A stretch of DNA of 64,000 nucleotides from an uncultured Chromatiaceae bacterium (lineage in GTDB: Bacteria > Pseudomonadota > Gammaproteobacteria > Enterobacterales > Alteromonadaceae): NCBI GenBank assembly GCA_946482325.1, contig CAMLRA010000001.1, positions 34,651 to 98,650 of the forward strand. Direction: 5' to 3'. Of the stretch, positions 44,207 through 53,618 are shown piece by piece. The position numbers and the translations under genes were made by a program. The notes beneath the pieces are model-generated. The model did no database searches and was not told the origin of the DNA. It worked only from the letters and a program-made list of their open reading frames with translations. Numbering within the stretch: the stretch's first letter is position 1; every line of letters begins with the position of its first letter.

Positions 44207-44766
44207 CGCCAGTCAACAGCATCCGGCCACTGCCGCACTAACTGTACTAACCGCGCTATTTTTACATCACTGAGTTGACGGTAATCCAGATAAGGACAAA
44301 CCAGCAGCCGCAATCGCCGCGCCACGGCAAACTCCTCATCCAGCCAGACCAAACCGCCGGTCAGTGAATCCGGCAACAGCCCTTGTGCTAATAAATCCCG
44401 CGCATGCTGGCGACCGGCGATGATATGCAGCGTTGTTTCGTCAGCAGCAAAACTGACCTGACCAAACAGCAAAGCTGTATCAGAACCAGCCTGTAGCAAC
44501 ACCCGGTCGCGCCATTGCTGCCAGCTTTGGGCGCCCAGTAAGGCAGGCTGCCACGGCGCGGGCAAAGCCCACACCAGCTTGGCATAGACGTTAAACACTT
44601 TGCGCCAGCCATTGCCGCAGTGCCGGTAAATCTGGTCAATGTGCTCCGGCAGCAGCGCTACGCAGCGTTCAAGCCCGGCAAACTCGGCCATTGGTGGCGC
44701 TTTGGCGACATAAAGCCGTAGTCGCGCCTCCGAATCGCCTAAACCAGGCTGCAGTAACAGGCTCAC
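44203..44766 (-). CDS. Conserved protein of unknown function (DUF6942-like)
   Basis: 187 residues with no signal peptide or membrane segment. Features include a Trp-rich middle (WALPAPWQPALLGAQSWQQW) and a C-terminal LVCPYLDYRQLSDVKIARLV. It recalls a small Alteromonadales/Shewanella family annotated only as a domain of unknown function; that recognition is tentative. It starts within the last four bases of the upstream M1 aminopeptidase gene, so it is translated from the same message. It is convergent with arfA, with a 4-bp overlap of the coding ends. Confidence 0.75.
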   Translation of the reverse strand: MSLLLQPGLGDSEARLRLYVAKAPPMAEFAGLERCVALLPEHIDQIYRHCGNGWRKVFNVYAKLVWALPAPWQPALLGAQSWQQWRDRVLLQAGSDTALLFGQVSFAADETTLHIIAGRQHARDLLAQGLLPDSLTGGLVWLDEEFAVARRLRLLVCPYLDYRQLSDVKIARLVQLVRQWPDAVDWR

Positions 44767-47384
44767 AGCCGCTGCGATTTCAGCCAGGCGTCAACCTGCG
44801 CCGGAATACGCTTGACCCGATCTAACCGGCGTTCGATACCGGCAGCCGCTTCCAGATAGGCGGTTTTCACCGGTTTACTGCTGGCAGCTGCAGCCTTTTC
44901 ACGCAACAAAGTTGCTGTGGCGGCGTCGCGGGCAGTGCCTAACAACGACGCATCAAAGCCGTCGCGACGCAGCGGATCTAACCGCTCGTCAAACGCCGCC
45001 TGATTAGCCAGATAAAAATCGTAGGCGAGCTGTGTATGTTCCAGCGCGACGCGGTTTAATAAACCCGGCGCAAATTGTTTTGGCGTCAAATCAGTGAGCA
45101 ACAACGCCAGCGCTTGTTTTGCCAGTGTCACATCTTTGGCTGACGCCAGCGCGCCTAACAGGCGGCGTTTTTCTGTGCTGTTGCTGGTGTTGGCAGCCAG
45201 CGTTTTCAGCTGGTTAAAGTCTGCCGCTGTAGCTTCAGAGCCAACAATTTTCAGTACTACACCGTATAAATCGCCCGGCAACACCGCTTTATCAGTCTGA
45301 CTGGCGGCAAATCTTTTGCGCGCTTCAGCAATCACTGTTTGATCGCCGAGTTCTGCCAACACGCCAATCAGGCTGCTGCGCAGAATACTGGTATTGTCGG
45401 ATTCACCGGCTTGTTTTTCCCAGCCAACTTTGGCAAACAGCGCCTGTGCTTGTTTCAGCGCAAAAGCTTTATAAGCCTGCTCACCCGGCAAGCCACGGTA
45501 TAAATCGGTGAAGCCTTCTAACTGTTGCACGACATCGGTAGCAATGATCGGATTCGCATCAACCGGCAATTGCTGGGTCAGTGCCAGATAACGGCTGATG
45601 TCGCTGTAACCGGCGTAGCCCAGTGACACGCTGTCTTTCAGTAAACCCAGCTGGTCGACTGGCGGCAATTTTGCAAAGCCTTTCACCAATTCGGCGAACA
45701 GCGCATCGCTGTAATCCACCCGGTAATAACCCGTCTGGCCGGCGTTGACCGTCACAGCGCCGCAACCCGGCAGTGTCATGGTCTGCTCGGCATCACCGCG
45801 GATTTCGGCACGGGCCACTGTTTGCCCGGCGACTTGCGCTGTGACCGGCACTGTCCACTGCTGCGCTTGTTTTGATGCCGCATCCAGACCAAAGCGGCTT
45901 TGCGTTAAGGTCAGTGTTGTGTTGCCCTGCTGACATTCGGCTTTCACTGCTGTGATTAAAGGTACGCCAATCTGGTTGGTAAAATCCTGGGCTATGGTTT
46001 CCACCGGCCGGCCCGAGGCCTGCGCTAACGCCTGCCACAGGTTACTGGTCACTGTGTTGCCGTACTGGTGTTTTTGCATATAAGCGCGCACGCCGGCACG
46101 GAAAGCCTCTTCGCCGAGATAAGCTTCCAGCATGGTGATGACTGACAAACCTTTGGAATAAGTGATACCGTCAAAAGCGGCATTGGCTTCCTCGAGGTTA
46201 CGCACTGGCTGCACTATCGGGTGTGACGTTTCCTGGGCGTCCTGGAACATGGCGTAATTGCGGGAGCCGACGGCACCTAATTCAGCATGCCACTGCGGGT
46301 AAAAATGCTGGCTGGCTTTGGATTCCATCCAGGAGGCAAACCCTTCGTTTAACCACAGATCATCCCACCACTGCATAGTGACAATATTGCCAAACCACTG
46401 GTGCGCCATTTCGTGGCCGACCACGGCAAACACTTCTTGTTTGTCGCTGGTGTTGGAGAATTGCGGGTCGAGCAATAAAGTACCTTCGAAGTACATCACG
46501 GCGCCCCAGTTTTCCATGGCACCAAAACCACCAGCGCCCGGCACTGCGATGTGGTCAAGTTTCGGCAACGGGTACTGCACGCCAAAGTAGTCGTTGTAAT
46601 AGTCCAGCAGCTGATAAGAAGCATTTAAGGCAAAAGCACCTTTGACGGCGTCACCTTTTTTCGCTACCACACCATGTTCAATACCACCGGAGCGGCCGGA
46701 AATACGCTCATAATCGCCAGCGCCGACATACAGCAAATAGCTGCTCATTTTCACGCTCGGCGCAAAATCAACGCGGTTACGGCCATCCGGCAGTGGTTGG
46801 CGGCGTTGCTCGGGCATATTGGATAAAGCCAGCTGGCCTTTAGGTTCGATAATGCTGATTTTAAAGATGGCTTTGTGCGCGGGTTCATCCCACATCGGCG
46901 CTAACTTACGCGCATCGCCCGGCTCAAACTGGCTGGACAACATGCGGCCTGTGCTGCCATCGGGTTTGCTGTAGTCGGTGACAAATAAACCGGCTGACTG
47001 TTCGTAAATCTTGCCCTGATAACGCACGCGTAGCTGGTGCTTGCCAGGGCTGACCGGTGCTTTGAAGTGCACACGTTGCGTGGCCGCAACCACTTCGGTA
47101 TCGACCTTTTTGCCGTCAATGCTGGCATCGATGATGGTTAAATCCAGCGCGTTCAGCACCAACTCGTTCAGCGTTTGGCTGGCGGTAAAATCCAGTGTCA
47201 GTTCGCCCTGAAAACTCAGCTTCTGTAAATCAGGATCTATCGTCAGCTGATACTGCTGCGGGCTGGCGCCGGCGGGTAATACATCACGGTCTGCCGGAAC
47301 AGCTGCAGCCATCGCAAAAGCAGAGCAAAACAAAGATGCGCTGACAGCCAGCGCCAGTGGTGTTTTTAAAAATAATGCGGACAT
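44763..47384 (-). CDS. Exported M1-family aminopeptidase
   Basis: 873 residues from the ATG at 47384, selected because it begins a clear signal peptide (cleavage near AFAMAAA, about residue 26). The substrate motif GAMENWGAVMY and the zinc site HEMAHQWFGNIVTMQWWDDL then WLNEGFASW (HExxH-x18-E) are complete. The C-terminal ERAP1-like helical domain fills the rest. It removes N-terminal amino acids from peptides in the periplasm. It is cotranscribed with the following small gene. A MITE-like element ends 55 bp upstream of its start and may have altered its promoter. Confidence 0.94.
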   Translation of the reverse strand: MSALFLKTPLALAVSASLFCSAFAMAAAVPADRDVLPAGASPQQYQLTIDPDLQKLSFQGELTLDFTASQTLNELVLNALDLTIIDASIDGKKVDTEVVAATQRVHFKAPVSPGKHQLRVRYQGKIYEQSAGLFVTDYSKPDGSTGRMLSSQFEPGDARKLAPMWDEPAHKAIFKISIIEPKGQLALSNMPEQRRQPLPDGRNRVDFAPSVKMSSYLLYVGAGDYERISGRSGGIEHGVVAKKGDAVKGAFALNASYQLLDYYNDYFGVQYPLPKLDHIAVPGAGGFGAMENWGAVMYFEGTLLLDPQFSNTSDKQEVFAVVGHEMAHQWFGNIVTMQWWDDLWLNEGFASWMESKASQHFYPQWHAELGAVGSRNYAMFQDAQETSHPIVQPVRNLEEANAAFDGITYSKGLSVITMLEAYLGEEAFRAGVRAYMQKHQYGNTVTSNLWQALAQASGRPVETIAQDFTNQIGVPLITAVKAECQQGNTTLTLTQSRFGLDAASKQAQQWTVPVTAQVAGQTVARAEIRGDAEQTMTLPGCGAVTVNAGQTGYYRVDYSDALFAELVKGFAKLPPVDQLGLLKDSVSLGYAGYSDISRYLALTQQLPVDANPIIATDVVQQLEGFTDLYRGLPGEQAYKAFALKQAQALFAKVGWEKQAGESDNTSILRSSLIGVLAELGDQTVIAEARKRFAASQTDKAVLPGDLYGVVLKIVGSEATAADFNQLKTLAANTSNSTEKRRLLGALASAKDVTLAKQALALLLTDLTPKQFAPGLLNRVALEHTQLAYDFYLANQAAFDERLDPLRRDGFDASLLGTARDAATATLLREKAAAASSKPVKTAYLEAAAGIERRLDRVKRIPAQVDAWLKSQRL

Positions 47385-47846
47385 AAAGTCAAAATTCCAT
47401 GCTGGGTCAGAGGGTTGCTGTAGCAACCATTGAATGACGAGGGCGTGTTGATGTTTGGTGTTTGTTTTTGCAGCAGTTTGGCAGCTTTTTATGCAAGGCA
47501 GTGCGAGAGCCGTGTAGTGATTCTACACAAACGAGCACTAACGCTGCAGAAAGAGCTGCCAAACGCCGCCCGAAGGGTTCGTTTGGCGACGTTTTGGGCT
47601 TTGTCACTCGTTGCTCACATAGAATAACTATGCCACGCGCCTCGTTTCGCGCCCAAAACGCCGCCAACTCGAACAAAACTTAACCACCAAACATCAACAC
47701 GCCCTCCGGTTATTGAACAGAGTTAACATAATGAAAAATAAATGTGAGGTCACTTATTTTTTTCAGCAATGCCGCCGGTTGCGCTTAATGGCAAGCCGGC
47801 TGCGTTGAAATCACGCTGAGGGGGTCAACTCACGATAATGTGGTGT
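47385..47846. other. Intergenic region dominated by the MITE-like element
   Basis: The 462 bases between the M1 and FrnE-like genes hold the 264-bp element and, beside it, about 140 bases (47705-47846) in which I recognise no gene, terminator or known motif. The M1 promoter must lie in or upstream of the element. Confidence 0.7.
47441..47704. mobile_element. MITE-like element, copy 1
   Basis: 264 bp bounded by perfect inverted ends beginning GGGCGTGTTGATGTTTGGTG (the flanking GA/TC extends the match to 22 bp). It has no transposase or plausible gene. The inside is full of short inverted repeats: GTGTAG/CTACAC near 47513-47529, CATAG/CTATG in the second half, and arms 47561-47570 with 47585-47594. 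A second copy at 58469-58732 has the same length and orientation and is about 95% identical. The flanks (GA on the left, TC on the right) do not show a target duplication. Confidence 0.88.
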
Positions 47847-48530
47847 TCAGGCAGAAGAGTTCATTTCGGCTGCAATTTGCTGCAATGTTTCAGCCAGTTG
47901 CGCCGGCTCCTGCGCGCCGGAGATGAGGTAACGCTGGTTGATGACAAAAGCCGGCACTGAATTAATGCCGGCCTGCTGATAGGCTGCCTCTTCGGCGCGC
48001 ACGTCCTCGGCAAACTGCGTTGATGCCAGCACTTGCGCCGCAGCATCTGCGTTCAACCCGGCCGTCTCCACACAACGCAGCAGCACCTGCGCTTCGCTGA
48101 CCTGCTCGGCGCGGCCAAAATAAGCATCAAACAACGCCAGCTTCAGCGCAGTTTGGGCGGAGACGCTTTGCGCTGATGCAGCCGGATAAGCGGCCGCCGC
48201 CCATTTCAGCAGCCGGTGCGCGTCAAAAGTGTTGCAGGTCAACCGCTGCTCCATGCCGCTGAAATTCACGCCAAGGCCAGCGGCTAACTGCATCAGCATC
48301 TGCTGCGATTGCTGCATTTGCGCCGCCGGCACACCATATTTGCGGCACAGTGCCGGCAAAATTGGCTCTGGTTTTAACGCCGGATCTGGATTCAGTTCAA
48401 ACGCGCGCCAGTGCAAATCCACTTCTACAGCACCACCAAGGCTTTGCAGCGCCTGCTGCAAGCGGGCATAACCAATGGCGCACCAGGGGCAGGCGACATC
48501 AGACACTAAATCAATGCGTAGTAAGGTCAT
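47847..48530 (-). CDS. DsbA-family oxidoreductase, FrnE-like
   Basis: 227 residues, the usual length. The thioredoxin-fold CPWC motif is at residues 15-18 of DVACPWCAIGYARL, followed by FELNPDPALKPEPI and the helical insertion typical of FrnE. The cis-Pro region is SVPAFVINQRYLISGAQEP. There is no signal peptide, so it is a cytoplasmic disulfide or glutathione-linked oxidoreductase, as FrnE in Deinococcus is. It overlaps the end of the M14-type gene by four bases (48527-48530), suggesting one operon. Confidence 0.92.
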   Translation of the reverse strand: MTLLRIDLVSDVACPWCAIGYARLQQALQSLGGAVEVDLHWRAFELNPDPALKPEPILPALCRKYGVPAAQMQQSQQMLMQLAAGLGVNFSGMEQRLTCNTFDAHRLLKWAAAAYPAASAQSVSAQTALKLALFDAYFGRAEQVSEAQVLLRCVETAGLNADAAAQVLASTQFAEDVRAEEAAYQQAGINSVPAFVINQRYLISGAQEPAQLAETLQQIAAEMNSSA

Positions 48531-49489
48531 AGCGTGACAACTGATGCTGCTAAAGCAAAATCAAAACCGGCACAAATCACTGCGACCTGCGCCTGATTGC
48601 ACTGTTCGGGCGTCGCGCGCGGGCTGTCCGGATAGACTTCGGTCGTGGTGACATACAACGCGTCGGTCATACCGCCACAGAGCGCCAGTGATTTTTTCGC
48701 GTAATTCACCACACCAAATTGCTGCAGCGGCTCGCCAATCAGGCAGCCATTGTCGTCCGCTTCTGCCACATGGGTGACTTGACTGACGGCTTCAATCATC
48801 ACACGCTGAAATGCCGGCTGCGGCCTTTCAGTGTCGCCAACCAGATAAAACCCATCCGGAATATTCCAGTTATTGTTCACAGTTCCGTCGCGCGCCGCTT
48901 TGGCCGGGCGGAATTCGCTGTTATCGGAATCTGTGGTTTCATGTAAGTCGATATGTACTAAAGGCGTTGAGAACTGACTGAGCAGCGCCAGCACTGCGTT
49001 GGCTTCCTGTGAAGGGCCGCCGGCCACAAAAGAGCGGTTCGGGTCGACCGCGTCCGGGTTCCAGCGGTTGATGGTTTCATAGCCCCAGGGGCTGATGCAT
49101 GGCAGTACCAGCACATTGGCGATGCTGGCATAACGGGCGAAATGCTCGCGGATAAACAGCAGTGCGCCCTGCACACCGCTGGTTTCATAACCGTGCACGC
49201 CACCAGTGACTAACAGCAGCGGTTTGGCCGGATCAAACTGACGACTTTTCACGGCATAGAGTGGATAAGTGCCAAGCTGATACTGGCTGTAATCGAGCGC
49301 GCCGTAGCTTTTTAACTCTGCACACTCTGTCAGCGCTGGCGCTGTCAGAATCTGCTGCAGCGGGCTCACCACTTCAGCCTGATAACTGCGTTTAACCGGT
49401 TGCTGACTGAGCCATAAAGCTTTTTCCGCTGCGCCCCAGGGGGTGCCGACAGTGCCAATAGGATAAATACGTTGCACAGATTCAGTCAT
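48527..49489 (-). CDS. M14-family zinc peptidase-like protein
   Basis: 320 residues from the ATG at 49489; a longer reading to 49570 has no support. The zinc ligands are in VTGGVHGYETSG (H and E) and HIDLHETTDSDNSEF (His), and the catalytic Glu candidate is in TTTEVYPDSP near the C-terminus. Such proteins are carboxypeptidases, or succinylglutamate-desuccinylase/aspartoacylase-like deacylases; the short form without signal peptide suits an intracellular amidohydrolase. The next gene downstream in the same direction is the FrnE-like oxidoreductase (4-bp overlap). No strong ribosome-binding site precedes the start. Confidence 0.85.
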   Translation of the reverse strand: MTESVQRIYPIGTVGTPWGAAEKALWLSQQPVKRSYQAEVVSPLQQILTAPALTECAELKSYGALDYSQYQLGTYPLYAVKSRQFDPAKPLLLVTGGVHGYETSGVQGALLFIREHFARYASIANVLVLPCISPWGYETINRWNPDAVDPNRSFVAGGPSQEANAVLALLSQFSTPLVHIDLHETTDSDNSEFRPAKAARDGTVNNNWNIPDGFYLVGDTERPQPAFQRVMIEAVSQVTHVAEADDNGCLIGEPLQQFGVVNYAKKSLALCGGMTDALYVTTTEVYPDSPRATPEQCNQAQVAVICAGFDFALAASVVTL

Positions 49490-49630
49490 TACGGGGAACT
49501 CCAAAGCAGGAAAAAGCAAAGCCGTACTATAACATTGCCCCTCTGGCGGAAAACAGCTCCAGCGGCACAAGCGCTGGTGTCGTCTGACGTTTTTTGTTAT
49601 TAATCAGCGCATTAAACGACATGACAATGC

Positions 49631-49648
49631 CACTGTCATACGACAGTG
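49631..49648. promoter_or_regulatory. Palindromic operator candidate upstream of the XRE operon
   Basis: CACTGTCATACGACAGTG is a 7-4-7 inverted repeat. A further half, CACTGTCGT, occurs at 49685-49693. Both lie within 135 bp of the two-gene operon that includes a small XRE regulator, which could bind them; this is inference. Confidence 0.5.
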
Positions 49649-49764
49649 CCAGCCAGAACACGACACGAAGGCGCCATGTCACAGCACTGTCGTCACGCCC
49701 GACGCCCCGACAGGATATAAAAAACAGCAACTGCAGCAGCTGTGCTGTTTAACCAAAAGGAACT

Positions 49765-50178
49765 ATGAAAATGACAACAACCGCCAATAGCCGGGTCGCC
49801 AGTGTGTTTGATTATGCCGGCCATGAAATCCGCCTGGAGGTCAGTATGTTCAGTGGCCGCGAATGGCTGTATCTCGACGACCAGTTGCTGGAGAAAAAAC
49901 TCAATCTGACCTCCTGTCGCAGCAATTTTCAGTTTGCGCTGGATGGGCAAAACGCTGAGGTCCGCCTGCTAGCCAAAGGCCTGGCTGGCGCCTTGACCGG
50001 TCACTATGGCGTGGAGCTATATGTTGGCGGGGAGTTAACTGACAGCGATGAATTTAACTACAGCCAACTGATGGTAAAGGACCCAAACAAACGCAGAGGG
50101 GGTTTGTTATTCATCGCCTTTTGTCTGGCGGCGGGTTTTGTGTTTGGCACGGCTGTCGCCATGTTTTTTCAGCACTGA
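49765..50178 (+). CDS. Small membrane-anchored protein of unknown function
   Basis: 137 residues; AAGGA precedes the start, and ATG at 49771 is an alternative. Residues 1-110 look like a soluble beta-rich domain (HEIRLEVSMFSGREWLYLDD and VELYVGGELTDSDE), followed by a basic KDPNKRRGG and a C-terminal membrane segment (about 113-134). I do not recognise the family. It is followed eight bases later by a small XRE regulator with its own C-terminal membrane segment, so the two probably form a unit. Confidence 0.7.
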   Translation: MKMTTTANSRVASVFDYAGHEIRLEVSMFSGREWLYLDDQLLEKKLNLTSCRSNFQFALDGQNAEVRLLAKGLAGALTGHYGVELYVGGELTDSDEFNYSQLMVKDPNKRRGGLLFIAFCLAAGFVFGTAVAMFFQH

Positions 50179-50186
50179 GGCCCGCT

Positions 50187-50501
50187 ATGCAACTGAATCC
50201 TCAACTGATCAAACAACTTCGAACTGAACGAGGCTGGACACAACAGCAACTGGCCGAGATCTGTGCCATCAGTTTACGCACAGTGCAGCGCGTAGAAATG
50301 CAGGGGCTGGGCTCGCTGGAAACCTGCAAAGCACTGGCGGCCGCGTTTGCGGTTGACCGCGAACAATTGCTGAACTTGTCCGGCAGCCCGGCAGATAGCG
50401 GCCATACCGGATCTTCGTCGCGCCAGCCGTTATGGATGGCAGCTGCTTTTGCGCTTGGTCTGTCCGCCGGCACCTTGCTGACATGGCTGCTGAGCAATTG
50501 A
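50187..50501 (+). CDS. XRE-type regulator with C-terminal membrane segment
   Basis: 104 residues from the ATG at 50187 (GAGG seven bases upstream). Residues 5-65 are an XRE helix-turn-helix: LIKQLRTERGWTQQQLAEIC then SLRTVQRVEMQGLGSLETCK. A short polar linker leads to one hydrophobic helix, WMAAAFALGLSAGTLLTWLL. A DNA-binding protein tied to the membrane would read a membrane signal directly, possibly from its partner encoded just upstream. It could bind the palindrome at 49631-49648. Confidence 0.82.
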   Translation: MQLNPQLIKQLRTERGWTQQQLAEICAISLRTVQRVEMQGLGSLETCKALAAAFAVDREQLLNLSGSPADSGHTGSSSRQPLWMAAAFALGLSAGTLLTWLLSN

Positions 50502-50586
50502 AGAAAGGGCACGGGAGCTGCGACAAAAACGGCGCAGCACCACCGAATTTTTGGCATACTGCGGTTTTTCGTTGACGGATTGCATC

Positions 50587-50937
50587 ATGCTGAACGCCAC
50601 CCGCTACCTTGCTTATTGTTTTGTCCTGAGTTTTCTGTTTTGCCTGCTGTATGTCGGCGTGACCAAAGGCACTGTCTATCAGGATCCGCTGCATCTGCAA
50701 TATATGCTGATGAGCCTCGGCCTCGCCTATCTGGTGCAGTTTGTCCAAAGCCAAACGATGCTCAGTGTGGTGTTCGCGGTGATGCTGGCCACACTGGTGA
50801 AACTTTTTACGCAACTTTATGGCTGGCCTATCACTGAGCGCGCTGTCGGTGGTATGAACCTGGGATATCTCATCGCTTATCTGCTGTGTATTCAGCAGCT
50901 TTTCAAACTGAAAAAACAGCATCAATCCCGGCACTGA
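50587..50937 (+). CDS. Small integral membrane protein of unknown function
   Basis: 116 residues from the ATG at 50587 (other in-frame starts upstream are unlikely). Four hydrophobic segments cover most of the protein, with the C-terminus ending in the basic LKKQHQSRH. The family is not recognised. The gap of 85 bases from the XRE gene suggests its own promoter. Confidence 0.65.
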   Translation: MLNATRYLAYCFVLSFLFCLLYVGVTKGTVYQDPLHLQYMLMSLGLAYLVQFVQSQTMLSVVFAVMLATLVKLFTQLYGWPITERAVGGMNLGYLIAYLLCIQQLFKLKKQHQSRH

Positions 50938-51110
50938 TGCGGCCGGACAGGGGGCAACCTCCGGTTGAGATGCAAATTTTACAGCGCATTTTGCAGCAAT
51001 ACTCACCGACTGACACACTCGTCGACATCAGCCGCACTTGGGAATAGGCCCATCGATGCCAAGCTGCAACACCATCAGGGGCATGCCGTGTGACGGGCAA
51101 CAAATGCGGG

Positions 51111-52727
51111 TCACTCCTTCGCTGCAGACCTTGGCACCACTAAAGCCGGGATGCGATAACCGGCTTTTTGCAGCGCAGGCGCAAGCTCGGGGTCCTGGCT
51201 GGTCTGAATAAAAGTGATCACGCTGGGGGGTAACCTATTGCCAAAGTACCGCAGCCTTTTGATTATTTCGCTTGCAGGTGCCTGCAACTGCAGCATTTCG
51301 TGCAACATGTATTCTTGGGCAAAGCTGCGGTTGTTGAAAAAATAGCTGTTCCGGTCATTCACCCGGGTCAGCATAAAAGCGTCCAGCCCCTGCCAGTCTG
51401 CCTGATGGATAAACTGCTGTACCTGCTCGGAAGTCTGTTCAAACATACGGATCTGAGCCACCTGTTCCGGGTCTGTGCTGACTTTGCTGAGCAACTTTTC
51501 GCTGGAACGCAGCAACCGTTGTAATGAGCCCTCTGGCGTAGGGGGAATGAGCATCGCCGGTAACCGGCTTTGGCCCTGACATTGCCACAGTTGCGTCAGC
51601 GTCTGACTGATTTGCCGGCTGGTTTGCCTTAACTCCCGGCTGACGGTGGCACTTGCAGCCGAGCCAAGCGGGTCCGCGCCGACCGGCTCATGCTGTAACA
51701 AGGCCCGCAGTTGTATTGCCTCTGCCTCTGGCAGTTGTTGCAACCAAAACCATTGCCGTTCGGCCGATACTGGCGCCAGTTGCAGGCGTAGCAAAGTGCG
51801 CACCAAGGGCAATTGCTGTTGTAGTTCGGCCTGACTGGCCGGTAACGGCAGCAAATCAAACGCATTGTCATCCAGCGGCCCGAATCCGGCCTGCACGCCC
51901 TGTGCCAGCCAATAATCAAACAACACTGTGTCACCGCGCTCTGCCGCCAGCAGCGCCAGATTCATTGGTCTTTGGTTTTCCAGCCAGCTGATGGCCAACT
52001 CGCCGCCATAAGATTGCTGCAACATATCGACAATTTGCAGGTCACGACCAGCCCGACTGACCAGCAATAAATCGAGAAAACCGGCCCTGAAACCGCTGTC
52101 GAGCAGTTGCTGCAACTGGACCGGCTGCAGCTCTGAGTCTAACTGCAGAATGACTTGCAGCAGGGTGAATTGCGAATAGCCAAGTCGGGCAATGCCCGCC
52201 GGTTGCGGATACTGTTGCAACCAGTCTTGCAGTGCCCGGTAATCATGTTGTTCAGTAGCCAGTTTGACCTGCGCCAAATCGCTGGTGGAGATTCTGATCA
52301 ACTGCTGGCGCTCTTGCATTAACAGCACCAAACCATCCTGAATTTGCCTTGTCACAGGCCGCAGCACGGCAATATCTCCGCCGAGTTCACGTAAATATTG
52401 CAGCTGTAATTCAGGCCGTAGCTGGGCTTCCTGCATCAGGCGTTTTAAGGTTTCACTCTGGTGTTGGCGGGAGGAACGCAGTGTCGCCAATTGCTCCGCC
52501 AGCTGTTTTGGCGCCGGACAGCTCTGTGCAGCCGATACCGCACTGGTCGCAATGGCTACAACTTCCCGTTGTTCTGCTTCCACAGCTGCCGGTGATGCGG
52601 GGGATGACGTCAGATTTTGACTGTCATCGGCGAAGTTCCGCTGTTCAGCAGGCAGAGACTGATGCTCTGGCCAAAACCACAGCATGGCCAGCGCCAGCAA
52701 AACCGACATCGACATCCATTTCCACAT
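51111..52727 (-). CDS. Membrane-anchored helical protein with ankyrin-like region
   Basis: 538 residues from the ATG at 52727, where a short N-terminal membrane anchor begins (MWKWMSMSVLLALAMLWFW); an in-frame start at 52829 would add a further hydrophobic stretch and is less likely. The long remainder is helical and rich in Gln and Leu. A segment near residues 255-285, PMNLALLAAERGDTVLFDYW followed by LAQGV, resembles an ankyrin repeat. No catalytic motif is visible. The family is not recognised; the function may be protein interaction on the outer face of the inner membrane. Confidence 0.7.
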   Translation of the reverse strand: MWKWMSMSVLLALAMLWFWPEHQSLPAEQRNFADDSQNLTSSPASPAAVEAEQREVVAIATSAVSAAQSCPAPKQLAEQLATLRSSRQHQSETLKRLMQEAQLRPELQLQYLRELGGDIAVLRPVTRQIQDGLVLLMQERQQLIRISTSDLAQVKLATEQHDYRALQDWLQQYPQPAGIARLGYSQFTLLQVILQLDSELQPVQLQQLLDSGFRAGFLDLLLVSRAGRDLQIVDMLQQSYGGELAISWLENQRPMNLALLAAERGDTVLFDYWLAQGVQAGFGPLDDNAFDLLPLPASQAELQQQLPLVRTLLRLQLAPVSAERQWFWLQQLPEAEAIQLRALLQHEPVGADPLGSAASATVSRELRQTSRQISQTLTQLWQCQGQSRLPAMLIPPTPEGSLQRLLRSSEKLLSKVSTDPEQVAQIRMFEQTSEQVQQFIHQADWQGLDAFMLTRVNDRNSYFFNNRSFAQEYMLHEMLQLQAPASEIIKRLRYFGNRLPPSVITFIQTSQDPELAPALQKAGYRIPALVVPRSAAKE

Positions 52728-52879
52728 CACGCAGTGCCCTTTTGCTAACAAAAACGCAACTATCATACCGAATAAAGCACCGGCAGCTAGGAGAAAATAA
52801 GAACAACCGCTGACGCGCTGGCGCCTCAAGCCATCGACACCTATGCTAAAAAAATTCGGGTCGGAACAAGAACAATCAC

Positions 52880-53608
52880 ATGCGGTGGCAGATTTTCCTC
52901 ATAGCATGGCTGTTGCAGCAGAGCGCAGCAACGGCAGCGCCGGTCCGGATGGTGACCGAAGTATTTCCACCTTATCAGCAAATGCAGGAAACCACTGTCG
53001 CCGGCTGGTCGGTTGATATAGTCCGGCAGATTATGGCGATAGCACAGCTGCCATACCAGATTGACGTGATGCCATGGGCGCGCGCCTTTAAAACCGCAAG
53101 TTCTACCCCGGATACACTGATTTTTTCTTTATTACGCACCGAAGAACGTGAAAGCCAGTTCGCCTGGATCGCGCCGTTGTGCCCGATGCGGGTATCTTTT
53201 TATGCCAGCAGTCACAGGCCGGAAGTGCAGGCGGACGGTTTAAACAGTGCACTGAAATATGTGGTGGGAGTGGAAAACGGCCAGGCCAACTATCACTATT
53301 TGCGCGAACAAGGTTTTCGCGAAAGTCGCAATCTGGTGGTGGTTGGCCACAACCATCAGCTGCAACAGATGCTGGAGCTTGGACGTATTGATTTGATGCT
53401 GGTGTCGGATGTTTATGTGCAGCAATTGCCGGACCGGGGCGCGCAGCTGCGCCGGGTATTTACTGCACACGCCTTAGAAAAATATTTGTATCTCGCTGCA
53501 CATCCTGCCACCGATCCGGCCTTGCTGGACAAACTCCGCAAGGCCTGGCAGCAGGTGAAACAACAACAGCGACCGGCGTGCCAGCAAGTCAGCACGCCCC
53601 CCTTTTAG
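52880..53608 (+). CDS. Periplasmic solute-binding protein-like protein (SBP_bac_3)
   Basis: 242 residues with a signal peptide ending about residue 20 (SAATA). The rest follows the type 3 solute-binding fold: VRMVTEVFPPYQQMQE, WSVDIVRQIMAIAQLPYQ, the domain-crossing TLIFSLLRTEERESQFAWIA, and a second lobe with VVGVENGQANYHYLREQ. It is not beside an ABC permease, so it may be an orphan sensor that presents ligand to the chemoreceptor or diguanylate cyclase downstream. It is convergent with the chemoreceptor gene. Confidence 0.82.
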   Translation: MRWQIFLIAWLLQQSAATAAPVRMVTEVFPPYQQMQETTVAGWSVDIVRQIMAIAQLPYQIDVMPWARAFKTASSTPDTLIFSLLRTEERESQFAWIAPLCPMRVSFYASSHRPEVQADGLNSALKYVVGVENGQANYHYLREQGFRESRNLVVVGHNHQLQQMLELGRIDLMLVSDVYVQQLPDRGAQLRRVFTAHALEKYLYLAAHPATDPALLDKLRKAWQQVKQQQRPACQQVSTPPF

Positions 53609-53618
53609 CCGTATCGCC

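Noticed and set aside
47407..47683. Short frames inside MITE copy 1 (and the similar ones at 58473-58748) as genes
   Set aside because: The frames are produced by the structured element; similar peptides in both copies follow from DNA similarity, and no start signal or protein family supports them.
47439..47706. A TA target duplication for MITE copy 1
   Set aside because: Its flanks are GA and TC, so only copy 2 is consistent with a TA duplication; the insertion chemistry stays open.
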